Source: Anaeramoeba flamelloides (Eukaryota > Metamonada > Anaeramoebidae). Taken from it: a DNA stretch of 64,000 nucleotides. Each line of letters opens with the position of its first letter. Positions within the stretch are counted from its first letter, which is position 1. The DNA is taken from assembly GCA_027625915.1 (NCBI GenBank), contig JANTQA010000045.1, forward strand, positions 1,674,001 to 1,738,000, written 5' to 3'. Shown here one piece after another: positions 1 through 10,416 of this stretch. The translations under genes were made by a program, and so were the position numbers. Under the pieces are notes generated by a model. The model did not search any database and was not told where the DNA came from. It saw only the letters and a list, made by a program, of their open reading frames with translations.

Positions 1-514
1 ATTGATAATAATACCAATAAGAAGAATAAATCTGTTAATGACGATATCAATGATGATGTCGAGGATAGTGATAAACAAGTTGTTACAAAGAATGAGGATC
101 AATTATTACTCATAATAAAGAAATTAATTGAAATATTATTTGAATTTTTAAATTCCCTAATTATTTCATTTTCTATTAATATTAAAAAAACACACTTAAA
201 CTATTTTAATTATTTTTTAAATTTAATAAATTATTATAATAAGAACAACCAATCAACCAATATTAAGATTGAGAATTCAAAAGATTTAATGAATACTTTT
301 TTGATATTTTTAAAAAATGAAAAAAAAAAAAATTTATTTTCGAAAAATTTATCCAAACTTATTAATAGTGTAATAAAAATTTTCATTAATTTAAAATTTA
401 TAAATTTAAATTTTTGGTCAGAAATTTTTTTATTAAATTGTACAACCAATATGAATGAATTAATTATACAACAAATTTTCATTTCAAATAATGATAATAA
501 TAATGATAATAAGG

Positions 515-578
<64 letters not shown>

Positions 579-1227
579 CAGCAATAACAACAACTCTGAT
601 GAGTATAATGCAAATAATATAAATAAATTATTCGATAATAGTAAATTTTTAAAAAATATTATTTATTATTTTGATGAAAATAAAATAATTAAAGAATTTT
701 TATTATCAAATATTGATGTGAATAATAATGACAACGATAATAACCTTAATAATAATAATGATGATGATGATTTGAATGAAAATAATGATGAAGAAGTGGA
801 TAATAAACATGAAAACAATGTAAATAATAATATTAATAATAACCACAATAAAAATAATGGTATTATTTATAATATTTTTAATTATATTTTAAATTTAGAT
901 TATCAAAAATTAAATTATACTGTTTCAAAAAAAATTGTGAATTTATTATTGTTATTAACTACTAATAAAAAAAATTATTCTTTATTTTTAAAAAAAATTA
1001 TTTTAAAAATTAGATTTAAATCATTAAAAAATAAATTAATTAATTATTTTGATGAATTAAAGTTAATTGAAATAAATCAAAATAATAATTCAATAAAATT
1101 AATTTTAAATTTTCAATTCAATAATAGTAATTGTTATTGGAATAAATTAATCGGATTGAATAACAATTTAAAATATTTAACCAATCAATTAAACAATAAT
1201 TGTAAAAAAAAAATAATAAAATATTAA
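1..1227 (+). CDS. Asn/Lys-rich hypothetical protein, 5' end cut by window edge
   Basis: The frame is open from base 1 to a TAA at 1225-1227, so the gene starts outside the window; the ATG at 289 is only the first internal Met. The 408 visible residues are dominated by Asn, Lys, Ile and Leu, with Asn/Asp repeats encoded by AAT and GAT runs (bases 490-600 and 720-850). After the Asn/Asp block comes a more ordinary, probably helical stretch (bases 880-1200). I recognise no domain. The open frame may continue past 1227 into the next ORF: coding-like sequence carries on in another frame after an A run at 1204-1213, so both could be one gene with a homopolymer indel. Asn-rich tracts like these are known from Dictyostelium and other AT-rich protists. 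Confidence 0.6.
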
Positions 1228-1524
1228 AATTTTCAATTGAAAAAATTGAGATCAATATTATCGAAATTATTAAATTTTGTCAAAATTTATTATTATTTAT
1301 TTGTAATAATTTTCAAAAAAAGTTTATTAATCCCTAATTTTCTTTTTAAATACTATAGAATTTATTAATTTTTTAATAATCAACTATAAAATTAATAATA
1401 TCAATTTTCTAAAATATATTCAATATTTTTTTTAAAATAATTTTAAATCAAAAAAATTTAAAATTACAAATTAATAATAGCAATGATGATAATAATGATA
1501 ATAATGATAATGATAATAATGATA

Positions 1525-1559
<35 letters not shown>

Positions 1560-1736
1560 AATAATAACAATAATGATAAGAATAATAATATTGAAAATAA
1601 TGATAATAATAAAAAGAAAAATTTAAATTATGAAAAATTATTTATAATAAATTATTTTTTTAATGTAATAATAATAAATAATAATAAAAATTATAAACAA
1701 AATGTTTATAATATTAAATTAAATCTCGAAGAAAAT
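1228..1736 (+). other. Frame-switching stretch linking two ORFs
   Basis: Each part of this stretch is open in some forward frame, and the open frame changes at homopolymers. One frame is open from 1227 to 1334, a second from about 1334 to 1430, and from 1413 the frame of the downstream ORF is open through to 4406. The switches lie near A runs at 1204-1213 and 1315-1321 and a T run at 1425-1433. From 1476 to about 1610 the last frame encodes a Ser/Asn/Asp repeat like the one upstream. I see no clean GT-AG intron that keeps the frame. Either a decaying gene or indel errors in the assembly would explain it; in DNA this AT-rich the absence of stops is only moderate evidence. Confidence 0.4.
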
Positions 1737-4406
1737 ATGAAATTAAAAGAATTATGTCACAATATCTTGAGACTGAATTATAAATTAGTTTTTCAAAATA
1801 AAATATTTGAAGGTTTATTTGAAGAAAATATTAAAAATTTCACTTTAGGTGATTTTTATGAACCATTACAAATTTTTAAAACTTTATTAAAAATTATTAA
1901 CATTTTGGGATTCAATTCAATAAAAGAGTTTAATTACTTATGGGACAAAATTTCAAAAATATTTCAATCAAAAGAAGAACAAGAATTTAAAAATATTATT
2001 GGATATTGGCAATTAAAACCAATATTATTAAAATGTTTAACTTCTTTACAATTATTATTTTTAAAAAAAGAAGTTGGGAATCCAAATTCTAATTGGAATT
2101 ATTATTATTTTTCAAATTTAATTAATTGGAAATTAAATAAATTGATACCTATTAGAATTTTTTTAGAAACAATAATCATGGATTATTCAAAAAATAATAC
2201 AATTACTGATTTTCAAATCGATGATCAACAATTAATTTTTAAAAAAGGAGTATTTGCTAAATTTCAAAATACAAATAATAAAAAAAACTTAAAGAATAGT
2301 ATTAGTGGGAATAATGAAAAAGAAAAAGTGGAAAAACAACAACAACAACAACAACAGCAACAGCAACAACAGCAACAAAAACAACAACAACAACAAAAAC
2401 AACAACAAAAACAACAAAAACAACAACAGGAAAAAGAAGAAGAAGAAGAAGAAGAAGAAGAAATTTTTGGAAAAGAATATTTAGAACAGTTAATAAAATT
2501 AGAAGAAGTAGAAAGAAAGAAAAAAATAAAAGATAGAATACTTAATTATAATATTAATGAAAAAAAAAAATTTATTATTATAAATAATCAAAATCCAAAA
2601 AATGATTACCAAAGTCATTTACTCAAATTAAGAAAAGAGATTATCATTCAGAATTTTTCAAAATTTTTAAACACAATTGAAAAGCAACCAATAACTTTAT
2701 TTGTAGAGTATTTACACTCACTGATCCAATTAAGTGATTTGTTTACAATTAATGAATTCAGAACAACATTGCCATTATTTGAAAAATCGTTATTATTTGC
2801 AATCGAGTATGATGAATTAATATGCCTACAATTATCAATTATTGGCTATTTTCAAGCAATTTCAATATTAAATGTTAAAAATGAATTAATTCCAAAAATA
2901 GTAAAAATCTGTTTAGAATCAAGAAATTTAAGTTTGATATTAACGTTTTTTAATAGCCTATTGTTTTTATTAAATAGCAATAATTGGAAAGTACTTGAAA
3001 CTTATCTAATTATTATTTTCCCAAAATTGATTGAATTAATTTCATTAAAACTGTTTAATAAAAAGGATTATTATAAATTATTAAAAGTATGTTTTAAATT
3101 AATAATTAAATTTAGAAGTCAATTGATCACTTTACACTTTTTCGACAAATTTTATTTAATCTTATTAAAGAATTTAAAATCTTCTGATTTTGATTTAATT
3201 ACCTTAATTTGCAAAAATTTAGAAATTTTATTAATGTTAAATCTATTAGATACAAAAAAAAGATTATTAATAATTAATCTAATACACGAAGAATACTGGG
3301 ATATTAGCCCCACTTTATATTTAAGATTGATTACATTTACAATTACTTTAATTTATCAAGAAACAAAGTACTTGAAGAATAAGAAAAAAAATTTCATTAA
3401 AGAAAAATTATTTTCATGTTTATTTTTTCATTTTGTTTCAGATAAACCCACCTTCCATTCCCAATTAATTGCACAAATTATACCCAAAATCATTTTTGAC
3501 AATCTAGAGCCAAGCACTGGGATGGAATTATTGGTTTTAGAAATCCTTTCTCGGAGATGTATCCATCCATTATTATTGGTACAAAGCCTATTTGAATTAT
3601 CAACTAATATTAAAAACTTATTAACCAACGGGAACCAAGATGAAGATTTGGAATTGGTAAAGGTGTTTTTAAAAAATATTGACAATTTAAAAGATAATCT
3701 AAAATTTTATAATGAAAATAGTATTGCAATTAATTTATGGAAATTTACGGCCATATTTTTTTGTACAATTCTCAGTGATGAAGAAAAGCCCCTATTTAAT
3801 ACCATCTGCCAAATATTTTCCCAAAAAATGAAATTAATTGACATTTACCCTTTGTTTTTAAACGTCATCACTTTATTTTTATCAAAACAATATTCAAACC
3901 CCAAAATACATTTACAATTGTTCAGAAAAATTCAAAAAAAATTAAACCAATATTCGCAACTAAAACAATTCTCAGCGAAAAAACACACTTTATTGATAAT
4001 AGATCAATTAGAAACACAAAAAAAGCAATTGCACATACAAGTAATGAAATTAAATAACCAAAAAAAAATTTTACAACACGACAAAGAAATTAAGGAAAAA
4101 TTTTTAAACAGTAAAGATTATACTATCGAGGAATTGCAAATTAAAATTAATAATAAAAAAAAGAAGATTAAAAAAAAGAAAATTATGAATCAAAGATTTA
4201 TTAAAAAAAACAAAAAGGAGATCATGAAATTAAACAAAAAATTAAAAAAGGATAAAATTTGGTTAGATAAAAAAAAAAAGTTTATACTATCAGAACAAGA
4301 AAAAATTATTTCTTTAAAAGAAAAAGTGAAAATTTTACGATTAAACAAAAATAATTTCGAAAAGCAAATTAAAAAAAACAAATTATTAAATAATAAGAAT
4401 AATTAA
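1737..4406 (+). CDS. Large helical-repeat and coiled-coil protein, unknown function
   Basis: An 889-residue ORF from the ATG at 1737; the same frame is open upstream to 1413, so the true start may lie earlier or in the preceding ORF. Residues about 199-243 are a Gln-rich tract followed by a run of Glu. Residues about 290-730 are Leu/Ile/Phe-rich with regular helix spacing, suggesting a HEAT/ARM-like solenoid, but no family signature is evident. Residues about 750-889 are very Lys-rich with heptad-like Leu/Ile spacing, a likely coiled coil. There is no signal peptide or membrane segment. The Gln/Glu tract resembles that of the BTB gene in this window. Function unknown; I would not assign one without a profile search. 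Confidence 0.75.
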   Translation: MKLKELCHNILRLNYKLVFQNKIFEGLFEENIKNFTLGDFYEPLQIFKTLLKIINILGFNSIKEFNYLWDKISKIFQSKEEQEFKNIIGYWQLKPILLKCLTSLQLLFLKKEVGNPNSNWNYYYFSNLINWKLNKLIPIRIFLETIIMDYSKNNTITDFQIDDQQLIFKKGVFAKFQNTNNKKNLKNSISGNNEKEKVEKQQQQQQQQQQQQQQKQQQQQKQQQKQQKQQQEKEEEEEEEEEIFGKEYLEQLIKLEEVERKKKIKDRILNYNINEKKKFIIINNQNPKNDYQSHLLKLRKEIIIQNFSKFLNTIEKQPITLFVEYLHSLIQLSDLFTINEFRTTLPLFEKSLLFAIEYDELICLQLSIIGYFQAISILNVKNELIPKIVKICLESRNLSLILTFFNSLLFLLNSNNWKVLETYLIIIFPKLIELISLKLFNKKDYYKLLKVCFKLIIKFRSQLITLHFFDKFYLILLKNLKSSDFDLITLICKNLEILLMLNLLDTKKRLLIINLIHEEYWDISPTLYLRLITFTITLIYQETKYLKNKKKNFIKEKLFSCLFFHFVSDKPTFHSQLIAQIIPKIIFDNLEPSTGMELLVLEILSRRCIHPLLLVQSLFELSTNIKNLLTNGNQDEDLELVKVFLKNIDNLKDNLKFYNENSIAINLWKFTAIFFCTILSDEEKPLFNTICQIFSQKMKLIDIYPLFLNVITLFLSKQYSNPKIHLQLFRKIQKKLNQYSQLKQFSAKKHTLLIIDQLETQKKQLHIQVMKLNNQKKILQHDKEIKEKFLNSKDYTIEELQIKINNKKKKIKKKKIMNQRFIKKNKKEIMKLNKKLKKDKIWLDKKKKFILSEQEKIISLKEKVKILRLNKNNFEKQIKKNKLLNNKNN

Positions 4407-4508
4407 AAAAACAACAAAAAAGTAATGTTTAATATTTAAAATGAAACACTCCATTTTCATTTTTATTTATCATGGGAAAAACTAAAATTATGAAAAGTAT
4501 ATAACTAC

Positions 4509-4544
<36 letters not shown>

Positions 4545-5987
4545 TCAATTATATTGTGCTAAACCGTAAATAAATATCTTTTATTGATTTTATTTCAATA
4601 ATTTTTAATAAAAAATTCTGTTGGATTATTTTGCTTTTTTCTGTTTTTTTTCTTTTTTTAAATAATTAGATTTTAACAAAATGTTAAAATGTTAAGGGTC
4701 GAGTCATAAAGGTTAAAAATAATTTTCTGAAATGGAAAAAAAAAATTTTTCTAATTTTTATCAGTACCTAAAACTAATTAAAAAAACGAACCAACATGTG
4801 ATGTATGATCGATCTCCAAAAATCAGCAATTGAAATCGATCACTTTTTTAGAAAAAAGTTCTAAAGATCAACATTCAATTTCCAATTTGAATTGTTGTTA
4901 ATTATTTAAAATTGAATACAACTGTGTCAAGTTTTGAAGTTTCGTTATTTGGCACTTTTTGAGATCTTGAAAATTTTTTTTTTTCATTTTTTCTATTTTT
5001 CAAATGAGTCATTTTTGTCTCAAAAAAATATTACATAAACCTTACTTGGTCAAAATATATAGGGCTACTTAGACAACCACAAATTTGATTAAATCGAATT
5101 AAATTGATTTTATAATTGAAGGAATCTATTTGTTTCAAATTGAAGTAATTTAGTCCTTTGGAAATTTAACATAAAAAACTTTTGAAACTTTTTTTTTTGA
5201 TTTTGATTTTTTTGCTAATGAGATTACCCTTTTTTACTTTTTTTTTTTGAATTGAGAATTTTTTTTTTCAGAATTAGATTCTTGTTACTTTTTTGAGTTA
5301 TAATTTTGTAATTGAGATCTTTAAAAATTTTTTATATTGAATTTTTTGCCAATTGTTTGAGATCGTAAAAAATTTTTTTTTTTTTGAATTTTTTTCATTC
5401 ACAAGTATGGCAATTTTGCAATACTCCTTATTTAGTTTCAATTCACTCCTTGGAAATAGAACAAATCCACTTTAAATGACTGGATCCTTTTGATTAGAAA
5501 TACTTTTGTTTTGGTATTGCTTATTATTTGAAAAACAGCTCACACGATATTATTTTCAGAATTGAAACCATTTAATATTGTTAGGAGAAATTATAAAAAA
5601 TATTCAAATAAAAAATCATTTTGTAAAGTATTTTTCAAATCTTTGAAAGACAGTGAATATGTTTTTAATTTGGTCAAGTAAATTATTATTAATATTTTTT
5701 ATATTAATATTTTCTTTCTCTTTCTTCTCCTCTTTTTTTATTATTTTGATAACATTTTGTTTAATTGCTCCCTTCTCTTAATAATAAGTAAATCAGACTC
5801 AACTTAACATTCCACTTTGTCATTTTATTTTATATGTGAAAAAAAAAAATCTAATCAATTATTTTTCAAGAAAGCACTTTTGGTAATAAAAAGTAACACT
5901 ACACAGTAAAAGTAAAAAATGCTATTTTTCTGATTTATTTGAAATTGAGGAAAAAGTGAAAATTATGATTCTATGGTTTTTACCCCC
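4407..5987. other. Intergenic AT-rich region without visible genes
   Basis: About 1.6 kb between the first gene and the transposon. It holds a TA microsatellite at about 4511-4541 and many T runs. Both strands have only short ORFs without coding character. The last bases before 5988 read ACCCCC, mirroring the GGGGG start of the transposon. Confidence 0.6.
4511..4541. repeat. TA dinucleotide microsatellite
   Basis: About 15 uninterrupted TA units about 110 bp downstream of the stop codon at 4406. Confidence 0.9.
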
Positions 5988-6205
5988 TTAAGGGGGTAAG
6001 TACAATTTTCATTTTTTGAGTGCCACAGACGATTCGAGTTTGTGCTTTCAAAGTCATTTTTTTATTCAAAAATATTGGGATTTTACAAGAAAAGAAAATG
6101 GAATCAATTCGGAAAAAAAATTATTTTGAGAAAAAAAAATTCAAATAAAACACTAAAAAAACACTAGTAAAATATTAGATAATTTTATTATATTTTTTTA
6201 AAAAA

Positions 6206-8525
6206 TTATTTTTTTAAATTTAATTTATCATAAGCTGTTTCAGACCCATAATCTAATTTTTTATCACTTTTTTTGATGTATAATCTAGTTTTGCCTTTTT
6301 TATTTTCAATATTGTTATAAGCTTTTTTTAATTGAGATTTTAATAATTTTTTTATTTGGATAAATTGTGATTGTGATAAACCATTAAAAATTGTTAATAT
6401 TAAAATATTTGCAAGATGTTTGTAATTCTAATTTAATAGTGCTAAATAAATTTGCAATGGGTATGTTGAAGATAAATTTGTTGATTTTGGTGAAAATTTT
6501 GTTATCAAATTATTAAAACTTTCAACATAATTTGTATGATACCCTGTTAAAATTTTATCAGCTGGTGGTTTAATGATTTTTATTAATTCTTCTTTTGCCT
6601 GGTTAATCCCTTCTTTCCATTCATTTTCAAATATTTTAAAAAAATTACTTTTTTTGTCATTTAAATTTTTATCTAAATAAATACAAATATTTTTCGAACA
6701 ATTCTTATGGTCACCACTCCAATGATCAAAACAATTAGAAACTTCAAAAATAAATTTATTACTATTGTTAAAATTATTTTTTAAACAAAAATAAATCCAT
6801 TTTTTTAACTTTTTTATTAATTTGATTTTAATCCTATTTTTGGTTATTATCAATTTAAAAGATTGTGATTTATTTGAATTGATCAATTTTTCAAAAATAG
6901 AAATTACATTCTTGACCCAATGATTTGGGTCGTTTATTTCAATTACTTCAGATTTATTAATTTCTGAAAGTAATTTAAATTGTTTTAATGTGGGTGCATC
7001 TCGATCATGTATAATTCCACGGGGAAAAACATTTAATTTAGTTAAAATTCGAAATGATTTTAATGATAAAAAAGATTCAAAAGATTTACTACTATATTGA
7101 TAATTATTATAATTGAAAACAGGGTTATGACAATCGATTTCATTTATTTCGTTAATAATTTGATTAATTATTTTTTTATCTTTTTTTGATTTATTTTCAT
7201 TTTTTTTTTAATGGGAATTATATCAATTGTATTATTAAATAAAAAAAATCTTTTCAAAAAATTAATTTTTCGTAAGTTGAAAATTAATTTTTCTATTGAT
7301 TCATCAGCTAAATTAAAAGTAAAATTATTCAATTTTTTTTTTTTATTTTTTTTATTTTCAATTTTCCTTTTTGTTATATTTAAGGCTATTAAACACTTCC
7401 CTCGTAAATTTGAAGGGCCAGAATTAATATGTGATGATACTGTACCCTCTCTGGCACTTCTTCTTGTTGACCAACGACAATCCATTGAAATCAAAATTTT
7501 TTTTTTTGAATTTTTTTTATTTTTTTTTATCCAAGAAGATATATCTTTGATATCATTTAAAAAAATATTTTTAATAATTTTTTGAAGTTTTTTGTGAAAA
7601 ATCGTTGTAAAATTCAACCAAGTTCTATGTGATATTGGATCAGAAATATTTGAAAAAATTAAAAAATTATTTATTTTTTTTCGGTAAACCCATTTAAATA
7701 AGCACTTATAATCAAATCATTTTCAAGTTCTTCTTTCTTTAAATAAATTGAGGAATAATTACTAAAACATTTAGGGCAAATAGAATAATATTTATCTCGA
7801 AAGAAGCCAATAAATATCAAATTTTTATTACAATTAATTACTGGACACTTTTGATTTTTAACAAAATTAATAATAATTTTTTCAAAAAGATTACTTGAAT
7901 TAGTAATGTATTTACTTTTGAAACTAAAATTCAAAAAATTGGGCATTTTGAGGATTCTTACTAAATTGTTATTATCTGTTTGAAAAATAAACTTATTAAT
8001 TTTAATTGATTTCAAAAAAAAATTCATCAAACTCTTTTGTTTTTTGTATTCACTTCCAATCCCTTCCTTTTCTTTTTCATAATTTTCATCCAACTTTGAT
8101 TCTATTTCTAAAGTTGGTAACTCTTCAAAACCTTCTTTTAAAACGTTATTCTGATTATTTTTATTTTTTTTTAAATTCTGTTCTTGTTGCAAAAGTTCAC
8201 ATTCGTTTTCTTGTTCATTTTTTTTGATGGTTTCTAAATTCATTCTTTCAAATCTTCTTTTTCTTGATATGTTGTTTACACTCTTGTTCTCTATTCTTTG
8301 TATTTTCAATTTAAATCTTTTTATTTCTTTGTTTTGTTTTTCTTCTTTTTTTGTTATTCTTTTTTTGTTATTAAAAAATTCAGTGTTTCTTTTTCTCAAT
8401 TTTTTATTTTTTTCATTCAGTCTGTGTTTCAATAATGCATTAGCCTTAATTAAAGAATCAATTCTCTTTGTTAATTGTTTGAAAAGGAGTTGATAACCTT
8501 TTTTATTTTTTTTAATCATAGCCAA
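6206..8525 (-). pseudogene. DDE transposase, Kolobok/Mutator-like, decayed
   Basis: Three adjacent minus-strand ORFs (8525-7671, 7617-7168, 6886-6428) form one protein. The first has a Lys-rich coiled coil, then a zinc-knuckle pattern CPxxxCx9-GxxRDxxYxxCPxC. The second has the first catalytic Asp in MDCRWSTRRSAREGTV. Sequence between the second and third reads HDRDAPTLK and DPNHWVKN. The third has HWSGDHKNC and the catalytic-type Glu in YVESFNNLITKFSPK. The frame changes at an A8 run near 7675 and an A7 run near 7170. An in-frame TAG lies at 6428-6430, after which the same frame runs about 73 codons to a TAA at 6206-6208. The D-D-E order with the ESFNN and GDHxxC motifs matches Mutator-like/Kolobok-type transposases; the TTAA target favours Kolobok. 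Superfamily is inferred. Confidence 0.8.
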
Positions 8526-8699
8526 AATTTGAATAATTTTTTTTTCAAGCTATGAAGAAAAAAATAACAAAGAATGATGGGGCGGGATTTTTGGAAATTG
8601 GATTGGGTTACTTGGAGTAAAAAAACAAACAAAAAGAATAGAAGAAGTTAAATTTAACAACATATGAGAGAAGAATTTTTTTGAATGCAAGTTTTGCAC

Positions 8700-8817
8700 A
8701 TATGATTTAGTCCTTGTTTTTTTCATCTATTTGAATAACAATCAGCAAAGGTTTCAAATACATATATTCACGAAAAAGTTTTCCACATGCACAACATTTT
8801 GTCCTCCTTCGACCCAT
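8700..8817 (-). pseudogene. N-terminal zinc finger of the family K transposase
   Basis: From an ATG at 8817 the minus strand reads MGRRRTKCCACGKLF, and after one frame change MCKTC follows. This gives two CxxC pairs about 35-40 residues apart, a likely zinc finger. It lies in the transposon about 290 bp before the main transposase ORF, perhaps as a first exon. A related copy starting MNKKAKPCCVCGR, also followed by a shifted CNIC pair, occurs at 20550-20720 in another TTAA-flanked element. Confidence 0.6.
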
Positions 8818-9204
8818 AATTTATTTTTTGAGTTGAAAATAAGTTTCCAAAAAAAAACAAATTAAAATTCCAAAAAAATCTCAAAAAATGAAAAAAATAA
8901 AGATTCAATTCCAGTTTTGTTATTAACCTGTAAGTCATAAGCCCAGTACTTAGGTCTGATAGTCAAAACCAAATTATCTCCTGGCACACACACAAAAAAT
9001 TTTCAGTGATGTTTCACTATTAAAAAAGATCAGGTTTTGAAAAATGTACTTACTTCCTTAAAGATATATTTAGACCAAATAAGATCAGTATTTATCAATT
9101 TGTTTTTTTTTTTTCACAAAAAAAATTTTGATTGGAGAAAATTAAATAAAATTAGGTATAAAAAAGTGTAAATCAGAAATTAATATTAATATCTTGTTTG
9201 TTTG

Positions 9205-9234
9205 TTATTTTTTGGTTTCTTCTTCTAACTTTGG

Positions 9235-9290
<56 letters not shown>

Positions 9291-10416
9291 CTTCCTCTTC
9301 TTCTTCTTGTTGTTGTTCTTCTTCTTGTTGTTGTTCTTGTTGTTCTTGTTCTTGTTCTTCTTGTTCTTGTTCTTCTTGTTTTTCTTCTTTTTCTTCTTCT
9401 TCTTCTTCTTCTTCTTGTTGTTGTTCTTGTTGTTCTTGTTGTTTTTCTTGTTGTTCTTGTTGTTCTTGTTGTTCTTGTTTTTCTTCTTGTTGTTGTTGTT
9501 GTTGTTTTTGTTCTTGTTCTTGTTGTTGTTTTTTTTTTTTTTCCAATTTTTTTAGTCTCTTTAATTCTTTTTTTCTTTTCCGTTTTAAAACGCATATTCT
9601 AGGGAATAAACTATTATATTCTGAAAGCTGATAATAGTCTTCTGCATAATATAATTCATCCATTGCTTCATCTGATATAGCTTCATCAAGTTGATCTGTA
9701 TAATAATATTTAACTAAATAAAACATTGCTTCATAGCTCCTTCCTGTATAATCATGCAACCTATTAGATTCCTTATCAATATTCACAAACATTTGCCGAA
9801 ATAGTTCCGAATGTGCAATTAAAATTAATTTATGAACTGGTAATTCCCGTTCAATTTTTTCCCCTTCTTTATTTGTATCAGAAATTACTAAAACAAAATC
9901 TTTGGAATCATTATCATCATATAAAACTGCAAGATCTTTTTTTAACCCCCCTTTTGAACTTTTTTCTTTAAAGATTTCATTTGGTAAATTTAAAGCCGAA
10001 ATTAAAAATTCTAATAATTTTTTATTTTCATCATTACACGTCCCCCCATAGACCCATTTCATTATCTGATCAATTTCATCCTTTTCGAAATTTTGTAATG
10101 TATTAATAAATAATTCATAATCAACCAGCCCCCCTAATCTGCATTGAAACATTAATTTATGAAATGTTACTTTTTTGTTATCTGAGCTAACAATTGTAAC
10201 ATCACAATTTTCTTCCCGGTTATAAAGTTTTAGATAATTTTTTACATAATCAGCATAGATGCTCAATAATTCTTGCACATCCTCTTCATCTAATACATCT
10301 TCGGCTTTCCCGTCGATTTTTGGTACGATCATTTCAGTATCTGCCCCAAATTTTAACAATACACCAATCGCATCTCTATCATTTTGATAGCATGCATTAT
10401 ATAATGGTGTAGTATT
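9205..10416 (-). CDS. Ankyrin-BTB protein, last exon (last ankyrin repeat, two BTB domains, Gln/Glu tail)
   Basis: Last exon of a four-exon gene (24065-24391, 15922-17406, 13759-13851, 9205-10416; 1,038 aa predicted). It opens after AAAAAAG with NTTPLYNACYQND, completing an ankyrin repeat from the previous exon (GANPN then six residues then TPLY), followed by LLKFGADTE. Counting from the TTG Leu codon at 10359, residues 40-125 form a first BTB/POZ domain (EENCDVTIV, VTFHK) and 150-255 a more typical second one (KDFVLVIS, LPVHKLILIAHSELFRQMF, YYYTDQL). Residues about 260-280 are Lys/Arg-rich and 280-384 a Gln/Glu tract ending in TAA. BTB domains dimerise and often recruit Cullin-3 ligase; an adaptor role is inferred. 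Joins keep phase 0 throughout. Confidence 0.85.
9229..9530 (-). repeat. Coding Gln/Glu trinucleotide tract
   Basis: A run of CAA/CAG and GAA/GAG codons about 100 residues long forms the C-terminal tail of the BTB protein. The longest pure Gln run is at about 9234-9289. The plus strand shows long mirror ORFs of Cys, Val or Leu that are shadows of this tract. Confidence 0.9.

Larger units (their letters stand above)
5988..9061 (-). mobile_element. TTAA-target DNA transposon, near full length (family K)
   Basis: The element is bounded by TTAA at 5988-5991 and at 9058-9061. The left end reads GGGGGTAAGTACAATTTTC; the right end, on the other strand, reads GGAAGTAAGTACATTTTTC. These are imperfect terminal inverted repeats of about 20 bp with similar sub-terminal sequence (a GTGCCA motif near both ends). 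Inside, on the minus strand, is a decayed transposase with catalytic-type motifs and an N-terminal zinc finger. Three shorter elements with the same ends lie at 18288-19522, 21047-22253 and 45743-47131, so this copy represents the autonomous type. TTAA targets are known for piggyBac and Kolobok; the transposase motifs do not look like piggyBac. Confidence 0.85.

Noticed and set aside
234-593. Minus-strand Leu/Ser ORF
   Set aside because: It is antisense to the Asn/Asp repeat of the plus-strand gene and has no independent coding signs.
6428-6430. In-frame TAG in the transposase as a sign that UAG is reassigned to Gln
   Set aside because: The transposase is clearly decayed, and host exons show no internal TAG. 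All host stops are TAA, as expected at this A+T content.
9194-9631. Long plus-strand ORFs of Cys/Ser, Val/Leu or Leu/Phe
   Set aside because: They are mirror frames of the CAA/GAA tract that encodes the Gln/Glu tail of the BTB protein on the minus strand.
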